A program made the position numbers and the translations under genes. The notes below the pieces were generated by a model. That model ran no database searches. It saw only the letters and a program-made list of their open reading frames with translations, and was not told the origin of the DNA. Of a stretch of DNA of 37,190 nucleotides, positions 7,449 through 15,714 are shown piece after piece. This DNA comes from Lachnospiraceae bacterium UBA7225. Its GTDB lineage: Bacteria; Bacillota; Clostridia; Lachnospirales; Lachnospiraceae. The stretch's first letter is position 1. The number at the start of each line of letters is the position of its first letter. The stretch lies in the NCBI GenBank assembly GCA_002473385.1, contig DKTR01000141.1, forward strand, positions 8,107-45,296, read 5' to 3'.

Positions 7449-8207
7449 ATGATAAATTTTGTGGGTGCAGGACCGGGGGCGTCGGATCTGATCACGGTGC
7501 GGGGACAAAAGCTGCTCGCGGAGGCAGATGTGATTATTTACGCAGGCTCTCTGGTAAATCCGCAGCTCCTTTCCTGCGCGAAGGAAGGCTGTCAGATCTA
7601 CAACAGCGCATTGATGACGCTGGAGGAGGTATTGGATGTGATGTACGCGGCAGAGGAGAAGGGGCAGATGACTGTCCGCCTGCACACTGGGGATCCCTGT
7701 CTTTATGGCGCCATCCGTGAGCAGATGGATGCGCTGGATGCAAAAGGGATTGCCTATACGGATTGTCCGGGTGTCAGCTCCTTCTGCGGGGCGGCTGCCG
7801 CGCTCAATCTGGAGTATACGCTGCCGGATGTTTCACAGAGCGTGATCATCACGCGCATGGCGGGAAGGACGCCGGTGCCGGAAAAAGAAGAGATTGCATC
7901 TTTTGCAGCGCATCAGGCGACAATGGTGGTGTTTTTAAGTACCGGCATGCTGGATAAGCTGTCCCAGAGGCTGATTGCCGGAGGATATACGGCAGATACG
8001 CCGGCGGCAATTGTTTACAAGGCGACCTGGGAGGATGAGAAAACCTTTGTCTGTACGGTCGGAACGCTGGCGGAGACAGCAAAAAAGAATCATATTACCA
8101 AGACGGCGCTGATGATTATCGGGGATGTGGTCAGCCACAGCCATTACAGCCGGTCTGAGCTTTACAATCCGGCATTCTCAACAGAATTCCGGGAGGCAGG
8201 CAAATGA
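7449..8207 (+). CDS. cbiF: Cobalt-precorrin-4 C11-methyltransferase
   Basis: A 252-residue tetrapyrrole methyltransferase acting at C-11. GAGPGASDLITVRG is at residues 6-19, ADVIIYAGSLVNP follows at about 28-40 (a CbiF/CobM signature), then HTGDPCLYGAIREQ near 79-92 and CPGVSSFCGAAAAL around 106-119. The start is ATG 7449, preceded by AAAGGAGAAG located inside the end of cbiL. The stop overlaps the cbiG start as ATGA at 8204-8207, indicating translational coupling. Confidence 0.94.
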   Translation: MINFVGAGPGASDLITVRGQKLLAEADVIIYAGSLVNPQLLSCAKEGCQIYNSALMTLEEVLDVMYAAEEKGQMTVRLHTGDPCLYGAIREQMDALDAKGIAYTDCPGVSSFCGAAAALNLEYTLPDVSQSVIITRMAGRTPVPEKEEIASFAAHQATMVVFLSTGMLDKLSQRLIAGGYTADTPAAIVYKATWEDEKTFVCTVGTLAETAKKNHITKTALMIIGDVVSHSHYSRSELYNPAFSTEFREAGK

Positions 8208-9259
8208 AGCTTGCGATCATCAGCTTTACGGAGAGGGGAAGCCGTCTGAACGCGGCAATTACGGAGCTGCTTTCCAGACAGGGCTACGGCTGTGAAAGCT
8301 ATACACTATCCAGATACGCGAAAGCATACGGACTCTGTGCACTGGAGATTCCGCTGAAGGAGTGGACAGGGCAGATGTTCGCCGCTGCGGATGCAATTCT
8401 GTTTATCGGAGCGGCAGGGATTGCCGTGCGCAGCATTGCCCCGTATCTGGAAAATAAGACGCAGGATCCGGCGGTGGTTGTGATGGATGAAAAGGGGATT
8501 TTTGTCATCTCCCTGCTTTCCGGTCACATCGGGGGAGCCAATGAGCTTACCGGAACGCTCGCCAATCTGACAGGAGCCATTCCTGTTATCACGACGGCGA
8601 CCGATGTGAACGGGCGATTTGCTGTAGATGTGTTTGCAAAGAGAAACCACCTGTATATTGCCAGCATGGATTATGCAAAACAGATATCAGCGGATGTGCT
8701 GGATGAGAAAAAAATCGGTTTTTACAGTGACTTTCCAGTGATCGGGAGTATACCGGAGGAACTGGAGGTCTGGGAGGAACAGCAGGTTTTTTCAGGGACG
8801 AATGGTATCTGTGTGAGCCTGCAGGAGCAGAAACGGCCCTTTAAGCAGACGCTGACGCTTATTCCGCAGATTGTCAGTCTGGGTATTGGCTGTAAAAAGG
8901 GCACAGAGGCAGATAAAATTGAAGAAAAGGTGCAGGAGGCGCTGCAGACGTGCGGAATATCGCTGCACTGCGTTGAGCAGATTGCCAGTATATCTCTGAA
9001 AGCGCAGGAGGCGGGGCTTGTGGAATTTGCCGCCCGGCACCAGCTTCCGTTTGTTACCTTTGAGGCGGAGGAGCTGCAGCGGGTGAAGGGAGATTTTTCC
9101 GATTCCGCTTTTGTAAAAACAGTTACCGGTGCAGGAAATGTCTGTGAGCGCAGCGCTGCTCTGGCATCGGGAAACGGTACATTGTTATTGAAAAAAACAG
9201 CGGGGGACGGCGTGACAGTTGCTGCCGCCGTCCGGGATTGGAGTGTGGATTTTGAGTAA
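8204..9259 (+). CDS. cbiG: Cobalt-precorrin-5A hydrolase
   Basis: A 351-residue enzyme that opens the delta-lactone ring of cobalt-precorrin-5A and releases acetaldehyde, the ring-contraction step specific to the anaerobic pathway. The N-terminal domain has FIGAAGIAVRSIAPYL (residues 68-82) and SLLSGHIGGANELT (about 103-116). The C-terminal CbiG_C domain starts near 225 with SLGIGCKKGTEADKIEE. It is coupled to cbiF by a 4-base ATGA overlap, and its end overlaps the likely cbiH start. Full length for the family. Confidence 0.94.
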   Translation: MKLAIISFTERGSRLNAAITELLSRQGYGCESYTLSRYAKAYGLCALEIPLKEWTGQMFAAADAILFIGAAGIAVRSIAPYLENKTQDPAVVVMDEKGIFVISLLSGHIGGANELTGTLANLTGAIPVITTATDVNGRFAVDVFAKRNHLYIASMDYAKQISADVLDEKKIGFYSDFPVIGSIPEELEVWEEQQVFSGTNGICVSLQEQKRPFKQTLTLIPQIVSLGIGCKKGTEADKIEEKVQEALQTCGISLHCVEQIASISLKAQEAGLVEFAARHQLPFVTFEAEELQRVKGDFSDSAFVKTVTGAGNVCERSAALASGNGTLLLKKTAGDGVTVAAAVRDWSVDFE

Positions 9260-9983
9260 AATATATGTGGTCGGCATCGGTCCGGGACAGTATGAACAGA
9301 TGACGATGCGCGCGGCAAATGCGCTGCAGGCATGTGACACTATTGTGGGCTATACGGTATACGTGGAACTGGTAAGAGAACATTTTGCGGATAAGGAATT
9401 TCTGACAACACCGATGAAAAAGGAAGTGGAGCGCTGCCGCCTTGCTTTTGAGGAGGCGAAAAAAGGCAAAAATGTAGCGATGATCTGTAGCGGGGACGCC
9501 GGAGTATATGGGATGTCAGGGCTGATGCTGGAGATCGGTGCGGCTTACCCGGAGATTGAAGTGGAGATCATACCGGGTGTCACGGCGGCAACAGGCGGCG
9601 CGGCAGTGCTCGGCGCACCGCTGATCCATGATTTTGCGCTCATTAGTCTGAGTGATCTGCTGACACCGTGGGAGAAAATTGAAAAACGGCTTCTTCTGGC
9701 ATCTGAGGCAGATTTTGTGATCTGTCTTTATAATCCGTCCAGCAAAAAAAGAGCGGATTATCTGCAGAAGGCGTGTGATCTGATGCTGCGGTACAAGGCA
9801 CCGGAGACCGTCTGCGGTATTGTCAGCAATATCGGAAGAGACGGAGAGGCGTGCCGCGTGATGACGCTGACAGAGCTGCGGGATACGCAGGTGGATATGT
9901 TTACTACCGTTTTCGTCGGCAATTCCCAGACAAAGGAGATTGACGGCAGGATGGTGACGCCGAGAGGGTACCGGAATGTATAA
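9252..9983 (+). CDS. cbiH: Cobalt-precorrin-3B C17-methyltransferase
   Basis: A 243-residue tetrapyrrole methyltransferase that methylates C-17 and drives ring contraction. GIGPGQYEQMTMRA is near residues 8-21, CSGDAGVYGMSGLMLE near 80-95, PGVTAATGGAAVLGAPLIHDF around 107-127, and LYNPSSKKRADYL further on, all typical of CbiH/CobJ. I chose TTG 9252 as start: GGAG at 9240-9243 lies 8 bases upstream and the product then begins SKIYVVGIGPG like its homologues. An in-frame ATG at 9219 would add 11 residues and overlap cbiG by 41 bases. The 8-base overlap with cbiG fits coupled translation. Confidence 0.92.
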   Translation: MSKIYVVGIGPGQYEQMTMRAANALQACDTIVGYTVYVELVREHFADKEFLTTPMKKEVERCRLAFEEAKKGKNVAMICSGDAGVYGMSGLMLEIGAAYPEIEVEIIPGVTAATGGAAVLGAPLIHDFALISLSDLLTPWEKIEKRLLLASEADFVICLYNPSSKKRADYLQKACDLMLRYKAPETVCGIVSNIGRDGEACRVMTLTELRDTQVDMFTTVFVGNSQTKEIDGRMVTPRGYRNV

Positions 9984-11982
9984 GATACTTCTTTTTGCAG
10001 GTACAACAGAGGGACGGGAACTGGCGGAATATTTGAGCCGTCAGCAGGTAGAGACAGAAGTCTGTGTGGCGACCGGATACGGTGGGCAGCTCCTCGGAGA
10101 GGATGCTTACCGTACGATTCATACGGGCAGAATGACGGCGGACGTGATGTGCGCGCGGATGGAGGAGCTGGCAGAGCAGTCAGAGGAAGGTGTTCTTGTC
10201 GTGGATGCCACACATCCGTATGCAGAGGAGGTGTCGGCAAATATTCAGGCGGCGTGCAGGGCCAGCGGTGCGGAGTACATCCGGCTGCTCAGAGAAAGCA
10301 GTCCGGCAGATGGCAGCGGGCTGGTTGTCGTGGATTCTGTGCAGGAGGCGGTGGAGTTCTTAAAGGGAACCGAAGGAAATATCCTGGTGACGACCGGAAG
10401 CAAGGAGCTGGCAAAATTTAAGGAACTGCCGGATTTTGCAGAGCGCGTATTTGCGAGGGTGCTCTCTACACCGGAGGTTGCTGCGGCGTGCGCGCAGCTT
10501 GGCTTTACCGGAAAGCATCTGATCTGTATGCAGGGACCGTTTTCGGAAGATTTAAATGTGGCAATGCTGCAGCAGACGGACGCGAAATGGATGGTGACGA
10601 AGGAGTCCGGAAAAGCCGGTGGTTTTGAAGAAAAAATCCGCGCGGCGCAGAGGGCAGGCGCACGGGTGGTGCTGGTTGGCAGACCGCCTGAGGCGGAGGG
10701 TCTGACGCCGATGCAGGTCCGTGCCTGTTTGATGAAAAAGCTGCGGATAAAACCGAAGCGCCATATTTCGGTTGTTGGAATTGGTATGGGTGCGAGAGAC
10801 GGTATGACAGCAGAGGCGCAAAAGGCGTGTATGGAGGCAGAGCTCCTGGCAGGAGCAAAGCGGATGCTGGAGGGATTTGAAGGTCTCTCAAAGGAGCGGT
10901 TTGTTTCTTACCGGCCTCAGGAGATCCGTGAGTATGTGGATGAGCACCCGGAATTTGAAAAAATAGTGCTTCTTCAGTCGGGGGATGTCGGGTTTTACAG
11001 TGGTGCAAAAAGATTATATGAGATATTTGCTGACGAGGAGCTGACAGTTTATCCGGGTATTTCGTCGGTAGTGTATCTGTGTGCAAAGCTGCGGATTCCG
11101 TGGGAGGATGTGAAGCTTGTCAGTCTGCATGGAAGGTCAGCTAATGTTGTTGCAGCAGTAAAGCGGCACAAAAAGGTTTTTGCGCTGATCGGAAAAGGAG
11201 AAGATTTAAGCGCACTGATGGAAAAACTGGTTTACTACGGCATGGCAGAGGTACGGGTAACGGTCGGGGAAAACTTGTCCTATCTTGGCGAGAAGATTCA
11301 GACAGGGACGGCGGGAGAACTGGTAAAGGAGACCTTTCACGATCTCTGCGTGGTGCTGATCGAAAATGACACAGTACATCCTGTTGTAACGCATGGCATT
11401 GAGGATGAAGCGTTTTTGCGCGATGCAGTGCCGATGACAAAGTGTGAGGTGCGCAGTATTTCGCTGTCAAAGCTGCATTTGTGCGGGGATTCTGTCGTTT
11501 ATGATGTGGGAGCAGGCACAGGCTCTGTTTCCATTGAGGCGGCGCTGCAGGCGGTGGATGGACAGGTGTATGCGATTGAGAAGAAGCCGGAAGCGGTTAC
11601 GCTGATTCTGGCGAACCGGCAGAAATTTGCCGCCGATAATCTGACGGTGATTACCGGTCCGGCACCGGAGGCACTGGAGCCGCTTCCTGCGCCGACGCAT
11701 GTATTTATCGGCGGTTCCTCTGGAAATCTGAGGGAAATTCTGGAAGCGGTTCTCCGGAAAAATCCGTCTGTGCGCATTGTGATCAACTGCATCGCGCTGG
11801 AGACGGTGGCAGAGACGCTTAAATGTCTGAAAACGCTGCCGGTGACGGATGCAGATATCGTCACGGTTTCAACTGCGCGCGCAAAAGAAGTTGGCAGATA
11901 TCATATGATGATGGGACAGAATCCGGTTTCTATTATTTCCTGTAACGGAAGCCCCGGCGGGGCGGATAGTCAGATTTCCTGA
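9976..11982 (+). CDS. cbiJET: Fused precorrin-6A reductase and precorrin-6Y/7 methyltransferase-decarboxylase
   Basis: A 668-residue protein that joins three normally separable enzymes. Residues 1 to about 250 are CbiJ (ILLFAGTTEGRELAEYL at the start, VDATHPYAEEVS near 76-87), which reduces cobalt-precorrin-6A. Residues about 262-465 are CbiE (HISVVGIGMGARDGMT), the C-5 methyltransferase. Residues about 485-660 are CbiT, the C-15 methyltransferase and decarboxylase, with a class I SAM motif DVGAGTGSVSIEAA near 510-523. CbiE-CbiT fusions (CobL) are well known; the added N-terminal CbiJ is less common. The start is ATG 9976, overlapping cbiH by 8 bases. There is no frameshift across the joins. 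Confidence 0.93.
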   Translation: MYKILLFAGTTEGRELAEYLSRQQVETEVCVATGYGGQLLGEDAYRTIHTGRMTADVMCARMEELAEQSEEGVLVVDATHPYAEEVSANIQAACRASGAEYIRLLRESSPADGSGLVVVDSVQEAVEFLKGTEGNILVTTGSKELAKFKELPDFAERVFARVLSTPEVAAACAQLGFTGKHLICMQGPFSEDLNVAMLQQTDAKWMVTKESGKAGGFEEKIRAAQRAGARVVLVGRPPEAEGLTPMQVRACLMKKLRIKPKRHISVVGIGMGARDGMTAEAQKACMEAELLAGAKRMLEGFEGLSKERFVSYRPQEIREYVDEHPEFEKIVLLQSGDVGFYSGAKRLYEIFADEELTVYPGISSVVYLCAKLRIPWEDVKLVSLHGRSANVVAAVKRHKKVFALIGKGEDLSALMEKLVYYGMAEVRVTVGENLSYLGEKIQTGTAGELVKETFHDLCVVLIENDTVHPVVTHGIEDEAFLRDAVPMTKCEVRSISLSKLHLCGDSVVYDVGAGTGSVSIEAALQAVDGQVYAIEKKPEAVTLILANRQKFAADNLTVITGPAPEALEPLPAPTHVFIGGSSGNLREILEAVLRKNPSVRIVINCIALETVAETLKCLKTLPVTDADIVTVSTARAKEVGRYHMMMGQNPVSIISCNGSPGGADSQIS

Positions 11983-12001
11983 AGGAAGGCAGGTATCAGA
12001 G

Positions 12002-13555
12002 ATGGAAGAAAGTCAGAAAATGTATCCGCGCCTTCTTCTGACGGCGGGCGCGAGCGGGAGCGGAAAGACGCTGATTACCTGCGGACTGCTGCAGGCGCTG
12101 AAAAACCGCGGGCTGACAGTGATGTCCTTTAAGTGCGGTCCCGACTATATTGATCCGATGTTCCACGAAAGAGTGCTGAAAACAAAGGCACGGAATCTGG
12201 ACACATTTTTTACCGGGGAGACAATGACACGGTATTTGTTTGCCCAAAATGCCGCCGGGGCAGATATCTCCATTCTGGAAGGCGTGATGGGATATTACGA
12301 CGGGCTTGGCGGCATTTCCGACGCGGCGAGCGCTTACGATCTCGCGCGCGTAACAGAGACGCCGTCCGTTCTGATCGTGAACACAAGGGGAATGAGCTTG
12401 TCGGTGCTCGCTTATATCAGAGGTTTTCTGGAGTATCGGCAGGACAGCCGGATTCGCGGTGTGATTTTAAATCAGATGCCGGCGGGGCTTTATGAAGAAA
12501 TCAGGCAGAAGATTGAGGAAGAGCTGGGTGTGCGTGTGTTCGGATATGTGCCAAAGGTGACGGATTGTCTGATTGAGAGCCGTCACCTCGGGCTGGTACT
12601 GCCGGATGAGGTGGCACACCTGGAGGAAAAGCTGCAGAAGCTGGCGGGGGTACTGGAGAAAAGTCTCGATATCGACGGATTGCTGGAGCTGGCAAAGTCG
12701 GCAGAAACGCTGCCGGACGGATATCCGGAGGAGCTGGCGGCAGAGGGAGCTATGTCACACTTGAAAAGTCCGGCAATGGCAGATATACAGGAGCCGGAGC
12801 GCTCCACGGTCACAATCGCGGTGGCCCGGGATGAGGCATTCTGCTTTATTTACGAAGATAATCTGCAGCTTCTGCAAAAATGCGGTGCACGGATTGTGGA
12901 GTTTTCTCCGATACATGACAGAAAGCTGCCGACGGAGGCGGATGGGCTGCTTTTGTACGGCGGGTATCCGGAGCTGTATGCAGGACAGCTTTCGGAAAAC
13001 AGGGATATGCTTGCGGATATCCGTGGGAAAATAACTGCAGGAATGCCCTGTATGGCAGAGTGCGGCGGTTTTATGTATCTGCACCGCACGATGGAGGATA
13101 TGGAGAAAAAAGAGTGGCAGATGGCCGGCGTGATTAATGCGAAGGCTTACCGCACGGACAAACTGATACGCTTTGGGTATATTGAACTGGAGGAAGTGTC
13201 AGACCAGGGGATAGAAGAGGCACAGAGAGGAGTACCTGCCGGGAGCGCAGAAGCGGCAGATAGAAAGGTACCTGCCGGGAGCGCAGAAACGGCTATGGGA
13301 AAAATACGCGGACATGAATTTCACTACTTTGACAGCACGGACAATGGCGCCTGCTTTCTGGCGAAAAAACCGTTGCGCAAAAGAAGCTGGCGGTGCATAC
13401 ACCGGACGGACGCACTGCTGGCAGGCTTTCCGCATCTGTATTATTATTCCCATCCGCAGATTGCGGTGGAATTTGTACAGAAATGTGTCCGGTATCATGC
13501 CCGGCGGTGCATTCCCGGAAATACGGAGAATTCTTGTGCAGGGCAGGAAAAATAA
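12002..13555 (+). CDS. cbiA: Cobyrinic acid a,c-diamide synthase
   Basis: A 517-residue glutamine-dependent amidotransferase that amidates the a and c side chains of cobyrinic acid. The N-terminal P-loop is GASGSGKT (residues 16-23), and KCGPDYIDPMFHE follows. The C-terminal class I GATase domain has Cys354 in AECGGFMYL and the GHEFHYFD motif with His438 and His441. Just before that motif is an insertion made of two tandem 12-residue units (residues 411-422 and 423-434). The start could also be ATG 12020 (MYPRLLLTAG), which has GGAAGAAAG upstream; I keep 12002. It follows cbiJET by 19 bases. Confidence 0.94.
   Translation: MEESQKMYPRLLLTAGASGSGKTLITCGLLQALKNRGLTVMSFKCGPDYIDPMFHERVLKTKARNLDTFFTGETMTRYLFAQNAAGADISILEGVMGYYDGLGGISDAASAYDLARVTETPSVLIVNTRGMSLSVLAYIRGFLEYRQDSRIRGVILNQMPAGLYEEIRQKIEEELGVRVFGYVPKVTDCLIESRHLGLVLPDEVAHLEEKLQKLAGVLEKSLDIDGLLELAKSAETLPDGYPEELAAEGAMSHLKSPAMADIQEPERSTVTIAVARDEAFCFIYEDNLQLLQKCGARIVEFSPIHDRKLPTEADGLLLYGGYPELYAGQLSENRDMLADIRGKITAGMPCMAECGGFMYLHRTMEDMEKKEWQMAGVINAKAYRTDKLIRFGYIELEEVSDQGIEEAQRGVPAGSAEAADRKVPAGSAETAMGKIRGHEFHYFDSTDNGACFLAKKPLRKRSWRCIHRTDALLAGFPHLYYYSHPQIAVEFVQKCVRYHARRCIPGNTENSCAGQEK
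13232..13303 (+). repeat. 36-bp in-frame tandem duplication inside cbiA
   Basis: GTACCTGCCGGGAGCGCAG occurs at 13232-13250 and again at 13268-13286, a period of 36 bases. It encodes two 12-residue units, VPAGSAEAADRK and VPAGSAETAMGK, in a loop just ahead of the GATase GHEFHYF motif. Confidence 0.85.
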
Positions 13556-13576
13556 GAATGAAGTGAGGTACGGGCG

Positions 13577-14626
13577 ATGAAAATATCATTGCTGGCACTG
13601 GTTGCCGGTTTTCTGCTGGATTTGCTGCTCGGAGATCCGGTGTGGATTTATCATCCTATCCGCCTGATTGGAAATCTGATTGCGGTACTGGAGAAAAATC
13701 TGCGGAAATTATTTAAAGCAGTGCCGGAAGACAGGGAAAAAAATTCCAGGATTGTCAGCTTTACAAGAAAGAAGGCGAAAAAGCGTGTGCGTCCGGAGGA
13801 AAGTTTTCATAGGCGGGAATTTGCTGCCGGGGTACTGCTGGCGGTCTGTGTTGTCCTGATTTCGGCAGGCATCCCGCTTCTTCTTCTGCTTGCTGCCCAG
13901 TGGATACATCCGTACCTGCGGCTGGCGATAGAAAGTCTGCTTTGCTGGCAGCTCCTGGCAACGAAATCCTTAAAGGATGAGAGTATGAAGGTATACCGGG
14001 CACTTCAGAAAAAGGATCTGGAGGGTGGCAGAAAGGCAGTTTCCATGATTGTCGGGCGTGATACGGAGAATCTGGATACGGCAGGTGTGACGAAAGCCGC
14101 AGTGGAGACGGTGGCGGAAAATGCATCGGACGGAGTGATCGCTCCTATGTTTTATATGGCAATCGGCGGGGCAGTTCTCGGTTTTTTTTATAAGGCAATT
14201 AATACGATGGATTCCATGCTCGGCTACAAAAATGAGCGTTATCTTTATTTTGGCAGGTTTGCAGCGAAGCTGGATGACGCGGCAAACTTTCTCCCGGCGC
14301 GTCTGTCTGCATTGTTTATGATTGCGGCATCCTTTATACTCCGGATGAACGGAAAAAATGCCTGGCGTATTTTCCGGCGTGACCGCCTGCGCCATGCAAG
14401 CCCCAACTCGGCACAGACGGAAGCGGTGATGGCGGGGGCACTTGATGTGCAGCTCGCGGGAGATGCATGGTATTTTGGTGTGCTTCATATCAAGGATACG
14501 ATCGGCGATGATCTGCGTCCTGTTGAGCCGGAGGATATTGTGCGTGCAAACCGTTTGCTGTATGCAACGGCAGTGCTGGCGCTTGCGGTTATGACAGCGG
14601 TGAAATGGATATGTATATGTCTTTGA
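13577..14626 (+). CDS. cbiB: Adenosylcobinamide-phosphate synthase
   Basis: A 349-residue membrane enzyme that attaches aminopropanol phosphate (or its threonine-derived precursor) to adenosylcobyric acid. Family motifs: LLGDPVWIYHPIRLIGNLI near residues 14-32, ENASDGVIAPMFYMAIGG around 178-195, DSMLGYKNERYLYFGRFAAKLDD around 212-234, and SPNSAQTEAVMAGALDVQL near 275-293. Four or five hydrophobic segments are visible. A basic stretch at about 40-75 (EKNSRIVSFTRKKAKKRVRPEES) is longer than in many homologues and probably faces the cytoplasm. The start is ATG 13577 with GTGAGGT upstream. It is followed by cobD, its usual partner. Confidence 0.93.
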   Translation: MKISLLALVAGFLLDLLLGDPVWIYHPIRLIGNLIAVLEKNLRKLFKAVPEDREKNSRIVSFTRKKAKKRVRPEESFHRREFAAGVLLAVCVVLISAGIPLLLLLAAQWIHPYLRLAIESLLCWQLLATKSLKDESMKVYRALQKKDLEGGRKAVSMIVGRDTENLDTAGVTKAAVETVAENASDGVIAPMFYMAIGGAVLGFFYKAINTMDSMLGYKNERYLYFGRFAAKLDDAANFLPARLSALFMIAASFILRMNGKNAWRIFRRDRLRHASPNSAQTEAVMAGALDVQLAGDAWYFGVLHIKDTIGDDLRPVEPEDIVRANRLLYATAVLALAVMTAVKWICICL

Positions 14627-14645
14627 GCAGGGAGGAAATATTATT

Positions 14646-15677
14646 ATGCAAAAACATCAGCACGGCGGTGATATTTATACAGCGCCCTGCCGTATCGATT
14701 TTTCTGCAAATTTAAATCCGCTTGGATTACCACAGCGGGTGGCGGAAGCAGCCTGCGAGGGGGTGCGGCGTTCTGTAAATTATCCGGATGTCTGCTGCAG
14801 CGATCTTCGCAGTGCACTTTCAGAAAAAGAGGGGGTACCGGCAGACCGGATTATCTGCGGGAATGGTGCGGCGGAGCTGATTTTTTCCCTGGCAGCGGCG
14901 GAAAAGCCCCGAAAGGCGCTGCTGGTATCACCTGGTTTTGCAGAGTATGAACAGGCACTGGCGGTGAATGGATGTGATATACGTTATTATGAGCTGCGGG
15001 AGGAAAGAGGGTTTGCTGTTGGGGAGGATTATGTAACCTGTTTAACAGATGATCTGGATATCATTTTCCTTTGCAACCCGAACAATCCGACAGGCGTGCA
15101 GATACCACACATATTGTTGGAGCGTATTCTGGCGGTGTGCAGGGAGCGGAACATCCGTATGGTTCTGGATGTCTGCTTTCTGGATTTTCTGGATCAACCG
15201 CAGGAGAGCGATTTTAATGCGCTTCTGCAGGAGAATCCGCAGCTTTTTCTGTTGAAGGCGTTCACAAAAACATATGCGATGGCAGGGCTGCGTCTTGGGT
15301 ATGGGCTTTGTGCGGACAAAGTGCTGCTCGCGCGTATGGAGCTGATCCGTCAGCCCTGGAGCGTCTCAATTCCGGCTCAGATGGCGGGTGTGGCAGCTTT
15401 GAAGGAGACCGGATATGTTGAGAAGGCGCGGCAATTGATCCGGCGGGAGCGTGCCATACTGCGTGAGAAGCTGACAGAACTTGGATTTACCGTGTATGAT
15501 GGAAAAGCGAATTTTCTGTTTTTCCGTGGACCGGCGGGACTTTCGGAAAAATGCCGTGCACAGGGTATCCTCATCCGGGACTGCGCGAACTACCGTGGGC
15601 TTGGCAGCGGGTACTACCGGATTGCTGTACGCACGCATGAGGAAAATGAAGAGCTGATAAGAGTGATCACACTATGA
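14646..15677 (+). CDS. cobD: Threonine-phosphate decarboxylase
   Basis: A 343-residue PLP-dependent fold-type I enzyme that makes (R)-1-aminopropan-2-ol phosphate, the linker used by CbiB. FSANLNPLGLP near residues 19-29 and CNPNNPTGVQIP around 141-152 are the aminotransferase-like substrate-binding segments. The PLP lysine is Lys208 in AFTKTYAMAGLRLGYG. The context beside cbiB and the HGGDIY N-terminus support CobD over histidinol-phosphate aminotransferase, to which it is related. The start is ATG 14646 with GGGAGGAAA upstream. Confidence 0.92.
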   Translation: MQKHQHGGDIYTAPCRIDFSANLNPLGLPQRVAEAACEGVRRSVNYPDVCCSDLRSALSEKEGVPADRIICGNGAAELIFSLAAAEKPRKALLVSPGFAEYEQALAVNGCDIRYYELREERGFAVGEDYVTCLTDDLDIIFLCNPNNPTGVQIPHILLERILAVCRERNIRMVLDVCFLDFLDQPQESDFNALLQENPQLFLLKAFTKTYAMAGLRLGYGLCADKVLLARMELIRQPWSVSIPAQMAGVAALKETGYVEKARQLIRRERAILREKLTELGFTVYDGKANFLFFRGPAGLSEKCRAQGILIRDCANYRGLGSGYYRIAVRTHEENEELIRVITL

Positions 15678-15714
15678 TAGTAAGCACCGGAACACGGATA
15701 GAAAGGGAGCAGCT

